NCBI RefSeq assembly: GCF_002269345.1
Contig: NZ_CP022889.1
Location: forward strand, 1,798,001 to 1,862,000
Direction of reading: 5' to 3'
Length of the DNA: 64,000 nt
Source of the DNA: Tsuneonella mangrovi
GTDB lineage: Bacteria; Pseudomonadota; Alphaproteobacteria; Sphingomonadales; Sphingomonadaceae
Shown: positions 25,523-34,772 of the stretch, piece by piece
Layout: the number at the start of each line of letters is the position of its first letter
Numbering within the stretch: position 1 is the stretch's first letter
Position numbers and translations under genes: made by a program
Notes under the pieces: model-generated
What the model saw: the letters and a program-made list of their open reading frames with translations, nothing else
Told to the model about the DNA's origin: nothing
Database searches by the model: none

Positions 25523-26722
25523 TCAGTCGAACCCGCGTTCGAGGAACCGCAGCGCACATCCGGCGAGCAGCGCCGCGCCGCGCGGCAGGGCTGCTTCGTC
25601 GACGACCATCCGCGGCGAGTGAATCGAGCAGGCATGGCGCCAGTCGTCATCGCCTTCGGCTGCGACGCCGAGGAAGAACATCGCCCCGGGGACTTCTTCC
25701 AGCAGGTAGGAAAAATCTTCCGCCCCCATGATCGGTGTGGGAAGGCCGATCCAGTGACCCGCGCCGAACAGCTCGCCGGTGACTTCGCTACCCAGTTTGA
25801 CTGCACGCGGGTCGCAGATCGTTACCGGGAACCCCTGCTTCACGGTCACTTCGGCTTCGAGGCCATAGGCCTTGGCGGTCGCTTCGGCGGTTTCGGCGAG
25901 CAGGGCGTGCGCCTTTTCGCGGTGGTGCGGCGAAAGCGTGCGGATGGTGCCGCGCAGCGCCACTTCGTCGGCGATCACGTTGTGCGCGGTCCCGGCATGG
26001 ATCATCGAGACCGTCACCACCACCGCATCGGCTGCGTTGAACCGGCGAGTGACCATCGCTTGCAGCGCAGTGACGATCGCGCAGGCCCCCGGCACCGGAT
26101 CGTGGGTATCGTGCGGCATTGAGGCGTGCCCGCCGCGGCCCTTGACCACGATGTCGAACTGGTCGGCGGCTGCCATCAGCGGTCCGGCGCGTCCGGCGAC
26201 CGCGCCGTGGCGTGCGTTGGGCATGATGTGCAGCGCGAACGCGGCCTCGGGCAACGGATCGATAAGCCCGTCGTCGAGCATGTGTCGCGCGCCGTGGAAG
26301 CCTTCCTCGCCCGGCTGGAACATGAACTGGATTTCGCCTGACAATTGATCGGCCTGGGCGGCGAGCAATTCGACCGCGCCGACCAGCATCGCGGTGTGGG
26401 TATCGTGCCCGCAGGCGTGCATCCGGCCGGGAATCGTCGAGGAAAAGTCGAGCCCGGTTTCCTCGTCCATCGGCAGTGCGTCCATGTCGCCGCGCAGCAG
26501 CACCCGCCTTCCCGGCTTGCCGCACTTGAGCGTAGCAACAGCGCCGGTGGTGTTCCCGCCCTCGCGCCAGGTCAGCGGCAGATGCGCCAGCGCGGCGCGA
26601 ACCTTGGCCATCGTCTTGGGAGTTTCGAGCCCGAGTTCGGGTTCGGCATGGATGTCGCGGCGCAGCGCAACGATCTTGTCGGAGATCGCGCGGGCCGAGT
26701 CGAGCAGGTCTGGATGCAGCAT
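25523..26722 (-). CDS. M20-family amidohydrolase (hippurate hydrolase-like)
   Basis: 399-residue metal-dependent amidohydrolase of the M20D group, which remove N-acyl groups from amino acids. Metal ligands are in [29 protein letters not shown] and [13 protein letters not shown]. The dimerisation domain has [17 protein letters not shown]; the late histidine is in [17 protein letters not shown] and the C-terminal [22 protein letters not shown] 26722 gives the conserved start ([15 protein letters not shown]); the open frame continuing to 26785 lacks family similarity. The substrate is not determined. Confidence 0.9.
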   Translation of the reverse strand: MLHPDLLDSARAISDKIVALRRDIHAEPELGLETPKTMAKVRAALAHLPLTWREGGNTTGAVATLKCGKPGRRVLLRGDMDALPMDEETGLDFSSTIPGRMHACGHDTHTAMLVGAVELLAAQADQLSGEIQFMFQPGEEGFHGARHMLDDGLIDPLPEAAFALHIMPNARHGAVAGRAGPLMAAADQFDIVVKGRGGHASMPHDTHDPVPGACAIVTALQAMVTRRFNAADAVVVTVSMIHAGTAHNVIADEVALRGTIRTLSPHHREKAHALLAETAEATAKAYGLEAEVTVKQGFPVTICDPRAVKLGSEVTGELFGAGHWIGLPTPIMGAEDFSYLLEEVPGAMFFLGVAAEGDDDWRHACSIHSPRMVVDEAALPRGAALLAGCALRFLERGFD

Positions 26723-26839
26723 GGTCAGCGGCTTACGCCATCCGGGCGGTGTGGAAAAGGCCCGCTCTCGCGCTTGTGGGGGCAATCAGGCGGGGTTAAG
26801 CGCGATTTGATAGGACGCACCCAGCCGCAAGGTCCGCCC

Positions 26840-27514
26840 ATGCCTGCACCGTTGATTTCTCCCTCGATTCTGTCTGCCGACTTCGCCCGGCTGGGCGAGG
26901 AAGTGCGCGCTATCGACGAGGCTGGGTGTGACTGGATCCACGTCGACGTGATGGACGGGCATTATGTCCCCAATCTCACCATCGGCCCGGGCGTGGTAAA
27001 GGCGCTGCGTCCGCACACATCCAAGCCGTTCGATGTCCACCTGATGGTGAGCCCAGTCGATAACTGGCTCGAGGCGTTTGCCGATGCCGGGGCAGATATC
27101 ATCACTGTCCATCCCGAGGCCGGGCCGCACGTCCATCGCACGGTTCAGGCCGTCAAGGCGCTCGGCAAGAAGGCTGGGGTCAGCCTCAATCCGGCAACCC
27201 CGGCCAAGATGCTCGACTACCTGATCGACGAGGTCGACCTGGTGTTGGTGATGAGCGTCAACCCCGGGTTCGGCGGGCAGAGCTTCATATCCAGCCAGCT
27301 GCGCAAGATCGAAGCGGTGCGCAAGATGATCGAAAAGTCCGGCCGCGCGATCCATCTCGAAGTCGACGGCGGGGTCGATGCGATCACTGCACGCCAGTGC
27401 GTCGATGCCGGAGCCGACGTGCTCGTCGCCGGATCCGCGACCTTCAAGGGCGGGCCGGAGCGTTACGCGGCGAATATCGCGGCGCTCAAGGGCGAGCAGG
27501 AGGCGATAGCCTGA
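26840..27514 (+). CDS. rpe: ribulose-phosphate 3-epimerase
   Basis: 224-residue TIM barrel that interconverts ribulose 5-phosphate and xylulose 5-phosphate. Motifs: [70 protein letters not shown] and [20 protein letters not shown] with VAGSATFKG at the phosphate site. ATG 26840 was chosen because the long open frame upstream is antisense to the M20 gene. The stop overlaps the next ATG (TGATG), beginning an rpe-heparinase-purH operon. Confidence 0.96.
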   Translation: MPAPLISPSILSADFARLGEEVRAIDEAGCDWIHVDVMDGHYVPNLTIGPGVVKALRPHTSKPFDVHLMVSPVDNWLEAFADAGADIITVHPEAGPHVHRTVQAVKALGKKAGVSLNPATPAKMLDYLIDEVDLVLVMSVNPGFGGQSFISSQLRKIEAVRKMIEKSGRAIHLEVDGGVDAITARQCVDAGADVLVAGSATFKGGPERYAANIAALKGEQEAIA

Positions 27515-29361
27515 TGGCCGATGCGGCCACCGTCGAGACTCGCCGGGATACTGGTGCGGATGAGCCTGCGCTGCCGCTTGGCGACGGGTTCGAGGCCGAT
27601 CTCGTTACCGCCAGGCAGCAGCCGGCCGAAGTGATCCAGCCTGGCCGTGCGCTGGTGCTGGCCGATTTCGCGCCGCCCCGGATCGGGGCGGGAGAGCGGC
27701 TGATCCGACTCGCGTACGGGCTCGGCGTATCGGGTTCGACGCTCACCTCACCGTTCCGCAAGCCTGCGCGCCCGCGCCTGCTGGCGACGGTCCACAGCCC
27801 GCTGGAGGGAGATCGCGCGGCGGGCATGGCGCTGCGTGCTGGGCACTTCCTGGTTCACGGAGTGAAAGCGCCGATCGGCCTGCTCGATTTCGGTCCGACT
27901 GCGCACCTGACCCAGCCGTTCGAACGCTGCGTCCACGGCTTCACCTGGTTGCGCGACCTTGCCGCCGCAGCACCGCGCGAACAGGTCGCGCCGACGGCAG
28001 AGCGGGTGTTCGCAGCATGGCTCGAAGCCAATCCGGCTCCCGGCAAGGGGGCGGCGTGGAATGTAGAACACTCTGGCTGGCGCTTGCTCGAATGGCTGGC
28101 GCACGCGCCGCTGATCCTCTCGAGCAGCGATTCGAAGGTTCGCGCCCGCAACCTCGAGGCGATCGAGGCGACCGCGCGCTGGCTCGATCGCAACATCGGC
28201 AACGCGAACGACCGGTTGGGCGAAGTCGCAGGCTGGTGCGCGATCGTCGCGGCAGGGCTGCTGCTCGCCGACGGCAAACCGCGCCGCCTGTTTGGCGAGG
28301 CCGGCCTGCTGCGCGCGCTTGGCGAACTGGTGGCGGAAGACGGCGGTGTGCTCAGTCGCAGCCCGCTGGCGCAGATCGATGCGATCATGCTGCTGACCGA
28401 GCTGCGCGCGTGCTACGCGGCGGTCAAGCGCGACCCGCCCGAAGCGCTCGATGCGATGCTCGCGCTGCTGGTGCCGCCGCTGCTCGGCCTGACCCATTCG
28501 GACGGGGGGCTTGGCTCGTGGCAAGGCGCGGGCGCGGTTTCTGCCGAGCGGATTTCGTCGCTGGTCGTGGCCAGCGGCGTGCGTACCCGTCCGCTCAAGT
28601 CAGTGCGCCAGTGGGGCTACCAGCGCGTCAGTGGCAACAAGTCGGTGCTGCTGTTCGATGCAGCGCCGCCGCCGCTCGCGCGCCACGCACGAATGGGATG
28701 TGCTTCGACGCTGGCGTTCGAGTTTTCCGCGCACGGCCAGCGGATCATGGTCAACTGCGGCGGTGCGGCGTTTGCCGGCGGGCAAGTGCCGAGCCGGATA
28801 GAACAGGGCTTGCGCGCGACCGCCGCGCATTCCACGCTCACTCTGGAAGATGCCAACTCCACTGCCGTTCTTTTGCACGGCAAGCTTGGAGCGGGCGTTA
28901 CCGAGGTCGAAGTCGATCGCCGGACAATGGCGCTGGACAATGGCAAGGCCACTCGGATCGAAGCCAGCCACGATGGATATGCTGCGCGCTTCGGGCTCAA
29001 TCATCGCCGCATCCTGATCATGCGCGACGACGGCAGCGAACTGCGCGGTGAGGACTTGCTGATTCCGGTCGGCAAGAAGGGCAAGCGCGGCAAGATCGGC
29101 TATGCCATCCGCTTCCATATCGGGCCGCGGATCGAACTCGGCCTGAGTGCGGACGGCAAGGGCGCGGGGCTGGCATTGCCCGACGGCAGCTATTGGCAGT
29201 TCCGCCTCGGTCAGGTAGCGGGCGACGCGAAGCTGGCGATCGAGGAAAGCCTGTGGGTCGATGGTGCAGGTCGTCCGCAGCCGATCCAGCAACTGGTGCT
29301 GCAAGGAATGACATCGCGCGGCGGAGGCACGTTCTCCTGGCTGCTCAAGAAAATGGGATGA
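27514..29361 (+). CDS. heparinase II/III-like protein
   Basis: 615 residues. An alpha-helical toroid domain (about 90-370, with [12 protein letters not shown] and [20 protein letters not shown]) is followed by a beta-rich heparinase II/III domain (about 375-610, with [17 protein letters not shown] and [17 protein letters not shown]). No signal peptide is evident, unlike true heparinases. Alphaproteobacteria often carry this gene beside purH, with no known substrate. It overlaps rpe by one base and lies 7 bp before purH, so it is cotranscribed with central metabolism. A polysaccharide-degrading activity should not be assumed. Confidence 0.85.
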   Translation: MADAATVETRRDTGADEPALPLGDGFEADLVTARQQPAEVIQPGRALVLADFAPPRIGAGERLIRLAYGLGVSGSTLTSPFRKPARPRLLATVHSPLEGDRAAGMALRAGHFLVHGVKAPIGLLDFGPTAHLTQPFERCVHGFTWLRDLAAAAPREQVAPTAERVFAAWLEANPAPGKGAAWNVEHSGWRLLEWLAHAPLILSSSDSKVRARNLEAIEATARWLDRNIGNANDRLGEVAGWCAIVAAGLLLADGKPRRLFGEAGLLRALGELVAEDGGVLSRSPLAQIDAIMLLTELRACYAAVKRDPPEALDAMLALLVPPLLGLTHSDGGLGSWQGAGAVSAERISSLVVASGVRTRPLKSVRQWGYQRVSGNKSVLLFDAAPPPLARHARMGCASTLAFEFSAHGQRIMVNCGGAAFAGGQVPSRIEQGLRATAAHSTLTLEDANSTAVLLHGKLGAGVTEVEVDRRTMALDNGKATRIEASHDGYAARFGLNHRRILIMRDDGSELRGEDLLIPVGKKGKRGKIGYAIRFHIGPRIELGLSADGKGAGLALPDGSYWQFRLGQVAGDAKLAIEESLWVDGAGRPQPIQQLVLQGMTSRGGGTFSWLLKKMG

Positions 29362-29368
29362 TTTTCAC

Positions 29369-30958
29369 GTGACGGATGTAGCGATCGCTCGGGCACTTCT
29401 GTCGGTGTCCGACAAGGACGGACTTGCCGATCTCGGCGCGAAGCTGGCGAAGGGCGGGGTGGAGCTGGTCTCGACAGGCGGCACTGCGCGGGCCTTGCGC
29501 GAGGCCGGCCTGAACGTTCGCGACGTTTCCGACCTGACAGGTTTTCCCGAAATGATGGACGGACGGGTGAAGACGCTGCACCCGATGGTCCACGGCGGAT
29601 TGCTCGCGGTGCGCGACGATCCCGACCACGCGGCGGCGATGGAAGCGCACGATATCGGTGCGATCGACCTCGTGGTGGTCAACCTCTACCCGTTCGTCGA
29701 AACGGTGAAGAGCGGGGCGGACCGCGACACGATCATCGAGAACATCGACATCGGCGGACCGAGCATGGTCCGCTCGGCAGCGAAGAACCACCGCTACGTG
29801 ACGATCATCACCGATCCGGCCGATTACGACGAACTGCTGTCCGAACTTGCCGCCAACAATGGCGCGACGACGCTGGATTTCCGCAAGCGGATGGCGGCCA
29901 AGGCGTTTGCCGCCACGGCGGCATACGATGCAGCGATCAGCCAGTGGTTCGCCTATGCGGACCAGCAAGAGAAGTTCCCCGCGATGGTCAGCATGACCCG
30001 CGTGCTCGCAGGGCCGCTGCGCTACGGCGAAAACCCCCACCAGGACGCTGCGCTCTACTTGCCGGGCGGCCCGCATGTCGCTGGCTTGCCTCAGGCCGAA
30101 CAGGTGCAGGGCAAGGCGCTCAGCTACAACAACTACAATGACGCCAATGCGGCGTTCGAACTCGCCGCCGAATTCCGCGGGCAGGACCCGGCGGTGGTTA
30201 TCGTCAAGCACGCCAACCCGTGCGGCGTCGCCCAGCGCGGCACCCTGCTCGAGGCGTGGCACGACGCGCTGGCGTGCGACAGCGTGTCGGCGTTCGGCGG
30301 GATCGTCGCTACCAACGTCCCGCTCGACGGGCCGACGGCGGAGGCGATCTGCCAGATATTTACCGAAGTCGTCGTCGCTCCCGGCGCGGACGATGCGGCG
30401 AAGGCGGCATTTGCCAAGAAGAAGAACCTGCGGCTGCTGCTGACCGGCGATCTGCCCGATCCGCGCCGTCCGGGGCAGACGCTGGCGATCATCGCGGGCG
30501 GGATCCTCGTGCAGGATCGCGACAACGGCGCGATCTCGACGGACGATCTCAAGGTGGTGACCGAGCGCGCGCCGACCGAACAGGAACTCAAGGATTGCCT
30601 GTTCGCGTGGACCGTCGCGCGGCACGTCAAGTCGAACGCGATCGTCTACGCCAAGGACGGCGCGACTGCCGGGATCGGCGCGGGCCAGATGAACCGCCGC
30701 GACAGCTCGCGCATCGCCGCGATGAAGGCTGCCGAAGCGGCGGAGAAATACGGCTGGGGCCAAGCGAAGACGGTCGGAAGCGCGGTAGCGTCCGACGCGT
30801 TCTTCCCGTTTGCCGACGGCCTCCTTGCCGCCGCCGAAGCGGGCGCGACCGCAGTGATCCAGCCGGGCGGTTCGATCCGCGACGAGGAAGTGATTGCCGC
30901 GGCCAACGAAGCGGGCCTCGCGATGGTGTTCACCGGCATGCGGCATTTTCGGCATTGA
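29369..30958 (+). CDS. purH: bifunctional AICAR transformylase / IMP cyclohydrolase
   Basis: 529 residues, full length. It performs the last two steps of IMP synthesis. The N-terminal MGS-like cyclohydrolase domain begins [20 protein letters not shown] and contains [14 protein letters not shown] and [20 protein letters not shown]. The transformylase domain has [28 protein letters not shown] and [14 protein letters not shown], and ends [18 protein letters not shown] with GMRHFRH. Start is GTG at 29369. A copy of the dispersed hairpin repeat follows 9 bp after the stop. Confidence 0.97.
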   Translation: MTDVAIARALLSVSDKDGLADLGAKLAKGGVELVSTGGTARALREAGLNVRDVSDLTGFPEMMDGRVKTLHPMVHGGLLAVRDDPDHAAAMEAHDIGAIDLVVVNLYPFVETVKSGADRDTIIENIDIGGPSMVRSAAKNHRYVTIITDPADYDELLSELAANNGATTLDFRKRMAAKAFAATAAYDAAISQWFAYADQQEKFPAMVSMTRVLAGPLRYGENPHQDAALYLPGGPHVAGLPQAEQVQGKALSYNNYNDANAAFELAAEFRGQDPAVVIVKHANPCGVAQRGTLLEAWHDALACDSVSAFGGIVATNVPLDGPTAEAICQIFTEVVVAPGADDAAKAAFAKKKNLRLLLTGDLPDPRRPGQTLAIIAGGILVQDRDNGAISTDDLKVVTERAPTEQELKDCLFAWTVARHVKSNAIVYAKDGATAGIGAGQMNRRDSSRIAAMKAAEAAEKYGWGQAKTVGSAVASDAFFPFADGLLAAAEAGATAVIQPGGSIRDEEVIAAANEAGLAMVFTGMRHFRH

Positions 30959-30967
30959 TTCGTTGCG

Positions 30968-31072
30968 CCCTCAAACGCCGGGCGCGAGCCATCCGGCTCG
31001 CTTGGCTTTCCTCGCATAAGCTCGGGCGCGCGTTCGCGCTTGCGGGCTGCTAGGCGCAGCCCGAACCATTCC
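30968..31072. repeat. dispersed REP-like hairpin repeat, copy 2
   Basis: About 105 bp in the 198-bp gap between the convergent ends of purH and the CrtI-like oxidoreductase. It is near-identical to copy 1 (7992-8095) in the first 45 bp and again in the part reading CGCGTTCGCGCTTGCGGGCT. The hairpin GCGAGCC-ATCC-GGCTCGC is identical; the second hairpin keeps its GGGCTGC/GCAGCCC arms with a different loop. The same orientation relative to the plus strand is seen for both copies. Confidence 0.8.
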
Positions 31073-31156
31073 CGCCATTGACCACCCCGCGAAAGTCCGA
31101 TTGGCAACCAGCGCTTGAGGGTCGAAACAAGAAGGCTCAGAGGCGTGAGCGGAAAG

Positions 31157-32722
31157 CTAAAAGAAGCGCTTCTTCTCGCGCAGGATCGCACGGGCGCAGT
31201 TGTGCCCCGGCGCGCCGGTGACGCCGCCGCCGGGGTGGGTGCCCGATCCGCATAGCCACAGGCCTGGCACGGGGGTCTTGTAGCTGCCGACGCCGAGCGC
31301 CGGGCGGGCGGCCCACAGTTGGTCGAGGCTCATCCGCCCGTGGAAGATATCGCCGCGCCACAGCCCGAACTTGGCCTCGAGCGCGCGGGGTGTGTGGACC
31401 TGCCGATGAAGCACGAGCTGGCGGAAGCCGGGCGCGTGTGCCTCGAGCGTGTCGAACACCGCTTCGACCGCTTCGTTCTCGCGGCTCTCGGGCAAGTCGG
31501 GATCGATATGCTGGCAAAACAGGCTGGCGACATGCTGCCCGGGCGGGGCGAGGCTGTCGTCGACCATGCTCGGGATCAGCATCTCGACGATCGGTTGGCT
31601 GCTGAACCCGTTGGCGTGGGCATCACTCCACGCGCGGTCCATGTAGTCGAGGCTCGGCGCGACGATGATCCCGGCCCGAAGGTGCGTGTCGCCCGGCGGG
31701 GCATCGGTGAATTGCGGCAGGCCGGAAAGCGCCAGGTTCATCCGCAGCGAGCCCGAGCCGCCCTGGTATCCCGCCATCGCCCGCGCGAAATCCTCCGGCA
31801 CCGCTTCGCGCGGCACCAGCCGGTCGAACAGCGGCTTGGGCCCGAGGTTGGCGATCACACGCTTGGCGCGGACTTCCTCGCCGTTCACAAGTCGGATGCC
31901 GACCGCGCGATCGCCTTCGACCAGCACCTGCTCGACCGGCGATCCGGTGGCGATCTCGCCGCCCGCTTCGCGCACGGCTTCGGCCATCAGTTGAGTGATC
32001 CGGCCCATCCCGCCGACGACATGGCCCCATGATCCCTTGTTGCCGTTAACCTCGCCGAACACGTGATGGAGCAGCACATAGGCGCTGCCCGGCGCATCGG
32101 GGCTGGCGTAGTTACCGACGGTCGCGTCGAACCCGAACGCGGCCTTGACCGGATCGCTTTCGAACCACTGGTCGAGCACTTCGCGCGCCGAGCGGGTGAA
32201 CAGCGCCAGCACGTCGCGCTTGGCGGCGAGCGGCAGCTTGGCGACGTGGCGCGATTGCAGCGCGGCATCGATCAGACCGCGAAGTCCGCCGGTCGCGTCG
32301 GGCGGGATCCGCAGCGCAAGGTCGCGCAGAACGTCGGCGACAGTTTCGAGCATCGCAAAGTAGCCCGGCAGCGCCTCGGCATCGGCCTTCGAAAAGCGGA
32401 CGAACTCGGCCTGGGTCGCTTCGAGCCCGCCGCCGAGAATCAAGTGGTCGCCGCCAAGCGGCAGGAAATTGGACACCGGGCGTTCGATCACGCGATAGCC
32501 GCGACGCTCCAGCCCCATGTCCCGAATGACCTTCGGCTGGAGCAAGCTGACCGTGTAGCTCGCGGTCGAGTTGCGGAATCCGGGTGCGAACTCTTCGGTC
32601 ACCGCCGCTCCACCGACAATTTCGCGCGCTTCGACGCACTTCACCTTGAACCCGGCACGGGCGAGATAGAAGGCGCAGACCAATCCGTTGTGGCCCGCCC
32701 CGATGATCACTGCGTCGAGGAT
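31157..32722 (-). CDS. CrtI-like FAD-dependent oxidoreductase (PYROXD2/phytoene-desaturase family)
   Basis: About 520 residues. The N-terminal FAD-binding Rossmann motif is [20 protein letters not shown] followed by VVEARE-type [13 protein letters not shown]. The middle has [13 protein letters not shown]-like [20 protein letters not shown]. The C-terminal FAD site is [20 protein letters not shown], typical of the phytoene-desaturase and PYROXD2 family. No carotenoid genes are nearby, so carotenoid function should not be assumed. The start is unclear: no ATG/GTG/TTG at a ribosome site fits. The GGGAGAG at about 32729 precedes an ATC at 32722; an in-frame GTG at 32710 would cut the first strand, and an upstream ATG at 32836 overlaps the divergent gene. 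Confidence 0.82.
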   Translation of the reverse strand: MLDAVIIGAGHNGLVCAFYLARAGFKVKCVEAREIVGGAAVTEEFAPGFRNSTASYTVSLLQPKVIRDMGLERRGYRVIERPVSNFLPLGGDHLILGGGLEATQAEFVRFSKADAEALPGYFAMLETVADVLRDLALRIPPDATGGLRGLIDAALQSRHVAKLPLAAKRDVLALFTRSAREVLDQWFESDPVKAAFGFDATVGNYASPDAPGSAYVLLHHVFGEVNGNKGSWGHVVGGMGRITQLMAEAVREAGGEIATGSPVEQVLVEGDRAVGIRLVNGEEVRAKRVIANLGPKPLFDRLVPREAVPEDFARAMAGYQGGSGSLRMNLALSGLPQFTDAPPGDTHLRAGIIVAPSLDYMDRAWSDAHANGFSSQPIVEMLIPSMVDDSLAPPGQHVASLFCQHIDPDLPESRENEAVEAVFDTLEAHAPGFRQLVLHRQVHTPRALEAKFGLWRGDIFHGRMSLDQLWAARPALGVGSYKTPVPGLWLCGSGTHPGGGVTGAPGHNCARAILREKKRFF

Positions 32723-32820
32723 GTCCGCTCTCCCTGAACCCGGCGCAACGCCGCCATTAATCGCCTTGCAAGACCTGCCAGTGTAACCATCTGCGCGAAG
32801 CGAACGAAAGACAATCCACC

Positions 32821-32970
32821 ATGCGCCTGTTTTCATCCGACCTCTATCGCAACTTCGCCATCGGCTTCGCGATCGGCGCGGTGATAGTGGCGGTGCATGC
32901 CGGGACAAATCCGCTCACCGACGCGGTGCCGCAGGCGCAGGCCGCGCCGCTCGTTATCCAGGCGCCGTGA
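32821..32970 (+). CDS. small single-pass membrane protein upstream of msrA
   Basis: 49 residues: MRLFSSDLYRNFAIGFAIGA, one hydrophobic helix (about residues 12-27), then an alanine/proline-rich tail ending in QAP. The TGA overlaps the msrA GTG start (GTGA at 32967), which argues that it is a real gene translated together with msrA. No ribosome site is strong, and I do not recognise the family. Its tail would face the periplasm, where MsrA also acts. Confidence 0.6.
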   Translation: MRLFSSDLYRNFAIGFAIGAVIVAVHAGTNPLTDAVPQAQAAPLVIQAP

Positions 32971-33644
32971 AACGCGCGGCGCTCTCCCTCGCTCTGAGCG
33001 CCGTTGCTCTAGCGTCCTGCCAGCAGCCCGCGTTTGCCGGCGAAACCGTTTTCGATGCGCCCGCGGCCAAGCTGGTCGCGCACGAATCGCCGGGCCTCAA
33101 GACCGCTGTGTTCGATGGCGGATGTTTCTGGGGCGTCGAGGCGGTGTTCAGCCATGTGAAGGGCGTCACCAGCGCCGTCACCGGCTACCACGGTGGCAGC
33201 CAGGCCGACGCCAGCTATTCGCGCGTCAGCACTGGGCGCACCGGCCATGCCGAAGCGGTCAAAGTGACTTACGACCCTGCCAAGGTGCGCTACGACCAGC
33301 TGCTGCAGGTGTTCTTCTCGGTGGTGGCCGACCCGACGCTCAGGAACCGGCAAGGGCCCGACGTGGGGCCGCAATACCGCGCCGCGCTGGTGCCGATGAA
33401 TGCCGAGCAGCGCGCGGTGGCCGCAGCCTACCTCAAGCAGATGCAGGCATCGGGCGTGTGGAAGCGGCCGATCGTCGCAGGCATCGAGCCCTACAAGGCA
33501 TTCTACCCGGCTGAAAGCTACCACCAGGACTACGCCTTCAAGCATCCCGACTCGGGCTATATCCGGGCATGGGATGCGCCCAAGGTGACTGCCCTCAGCC
33601 GCATGTTCCCGCAGCTCTACAAGGCGCGCTATACCCAGGGTTGA
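32967..33644 (+). CDS. msrA: exported peptide-methionine (S)-S-oxide reductase, lipoprotein, 1-Cys type
   Basis: 225 residues. The N-terminus is a lipoprotein signal ending LASC (Cys18), so this MsrA repairs oxidised methionine in the periplasm. The active site is VFDGGCFWGVEAVFSHVKGV (Cys53), followed by GYHGGSQADASYSRVSTG and GHAEAVKVTYDP. The usual DPTLRNRQGPDVGPQYR segment is complete and ESYHQDY carries the late motif. No cysteine occurs after Cys53, so the resolving cysteines of E. coli MsrA are missing. The GTG start overlaps the upstream 49-residue ORF. Confidence 0.93.
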   Translation: MKRAALSLALSAVALASCQQPAFAGETVFDAPAAKLVAHESPGLKTAVFDGGCFWGVEAVFSHVKGVTSAVTGYHGGSQADASYSRVSTGRTGHAEAVKVTYDPAKVRYDQLLQVFFSVVADPTLRNRQGPDVGPQYRAALVPMNAEQRAVAAAYLKQMQASGVWKRPIVAGIEPYKAFYPAESYHQDYAFKHPDSGYIRAWDAPKVTALSRMFPQLYKARYTQG

Positions 33645-33690
33645 GCGAGCTGTCTGGCATTGCCGGCTTTCGCGCATTACATGAGTGCGC

Positions 33691-34167
33691 ATGGCGACCC
33701 ATCATCATCACTCGCACCATGAGCATTCGGGCATCGCGTTGATCGATGCGGCGCGGGATGCACTGATCGAATCGGGCGAACAGTGGACCGATTTGCGCGC
33801 CGATGTATTCGGCGAGCTTGCGCGCTATGCGTCCCCGGCGTCGGCCTACGACATTGCGGACGGCGTTTCCGCCAAGCGTGGCAAGCGCATTGCGCCCAAT
33901 TCGATTTACCGCATCCTCGACCTGTTCGTGGCCAACAACCTCGCGATGCGGGTCGAATCGAGCAATGCCTATCTCGCCAACTCGCACCCCGGGTGCCTGC
34001 ATGACTGCATCTTCCTGGTGTGCGACGAATGCGGCGAAGCGACCCACCTCGATGACGATGCCGTGAGTGCGAAGGTGCGCGCTCTGGCCGAAGCCGCCAA
34101 TTTCAAGCCCGATCGCCCGGTGATCGAAATTCGCGGGCTGTGCGCCAGCTGCCGTCCGAAGGCGTGA
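33691..34167 (+). CDS. Fur-family transcriptional repressor (Zur-like)
   Basis: 158 residues from ATG 33691 (an in-frame GTG lies 6 bp upstream). The N-terminus begins MATHHHHSHHEHSG, a histidine-rich metal-binding stretch typical of zinc-related proteins. A winged-helix domain (about 20-90, with SAYDIADGVSAKRGKRIAPN and SIYRILDLFVANNLA) is followed by HPGCLHDCIFLVCDECGEAT and a C-terminal CASC. The two CxxC pairs form the structural zinc site of Fur proteins. The His-rich start and the presence of a MerC-like gene elsewhere in the window suggest Zur; the alternatives are Fur or PerR. Confidence 0.85.
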   Translation: MATHHHHSHHEHSGIALIDAARDALIESGEQWTDLRADVFGELARYASPASAYDIADGVSAKRGKRIAPNSIYRILDLFVANNLAMRVESSNAYLANSHPGCLHDCIFLVCDECGEATHLDDDAVSAKVRALAEAANFKPDRPVIEIRGLCASCRPKA

Positions 34168-34174
34168 CTTCTCG

Positions 34175-34693
34175 CTAGAGCGGTTTGCCCATGCGGATCA
34201 ACGGCACGCGGTCCTCGACCCGCTCGATCGGTTCGTATCCCGCCACCTTGTAGAGCGGCTCGCCCGAAAGCGTCGCCATCAATTCGACCCGGTCGAAACC
34301 CGCCCTGCGCGCTTCGGCCTCGCATTGCTCCAGCACCGCCTTGCCAACCCCACGCCGGGCGAACGCCGGATCGGTGTACATCGCCCGGATGCGCGCGGCT
34401 TCGCTGGCCGGGTCGAGCAGTCGCGGCTCGCGCAAGTGCGTGCTGTGATCGCCGCCATAGAGGGTGGCGCGTTTGCTCCATCCGCCGCACCCGGCGACTT
34501 CGCCCTCGAGTTCGGCGATCCAGTAAGTCCGGTCCTTCACCAACTGGCGATCTAGCCCCATGACCTCGCGGCTGGCTTCGATCTGTTCGGGGTCGAGGAA
34601 ACCCTTCTGCAAATGCGTGATTGCCCGGTCCATCAGCGCATCGAGCACCGGCAGGTCGGCTTCGGTCGCTACGCGCATCTTCGGCTTGCTCAT
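34175..34693 (-). CDS. GNAT-family N-acetyltransferase
   Basis: 172 residues with a single GNAT domain. The acetyl-CoA binding region is FARRGVGKAVLEQCEAEARR (motif A, R/Q-x-x-G-x-G/A). The upstream strands TYWIAELEGEVAGCGGWS and the later KVAGYEPIERVEDRVPLIRM fit the family. Acceptor unknown. It is convergent with the Zur-like gene (7-bp gap) and faces dxs, so it appears to be a single-gene unit. Confidence 0.86.
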   Translation of the reverse strand: MSKPKMRVATEADLPVLDALMDRAITHLQKGFLDPEQIEASREVMGLDRQLVKDRTYWIAELEGEVAGCGGWSKRATLYGGDHSTHLREPRLLDPASEAARIRAMYTDPAFARRGVGKAVLEQCEAEARRAGFDRVELMATLSGEPLYKVAGYEPIERVEDRVPLIRMGKPL

Positions 34694-34772
34694 CGCTCAC
34701 CGCATAGCACCGTCGGCGATTGCAGTCCTCACGAGAATCGACAGCGAATTATTGTTCGGCTAAGCGCATTTG

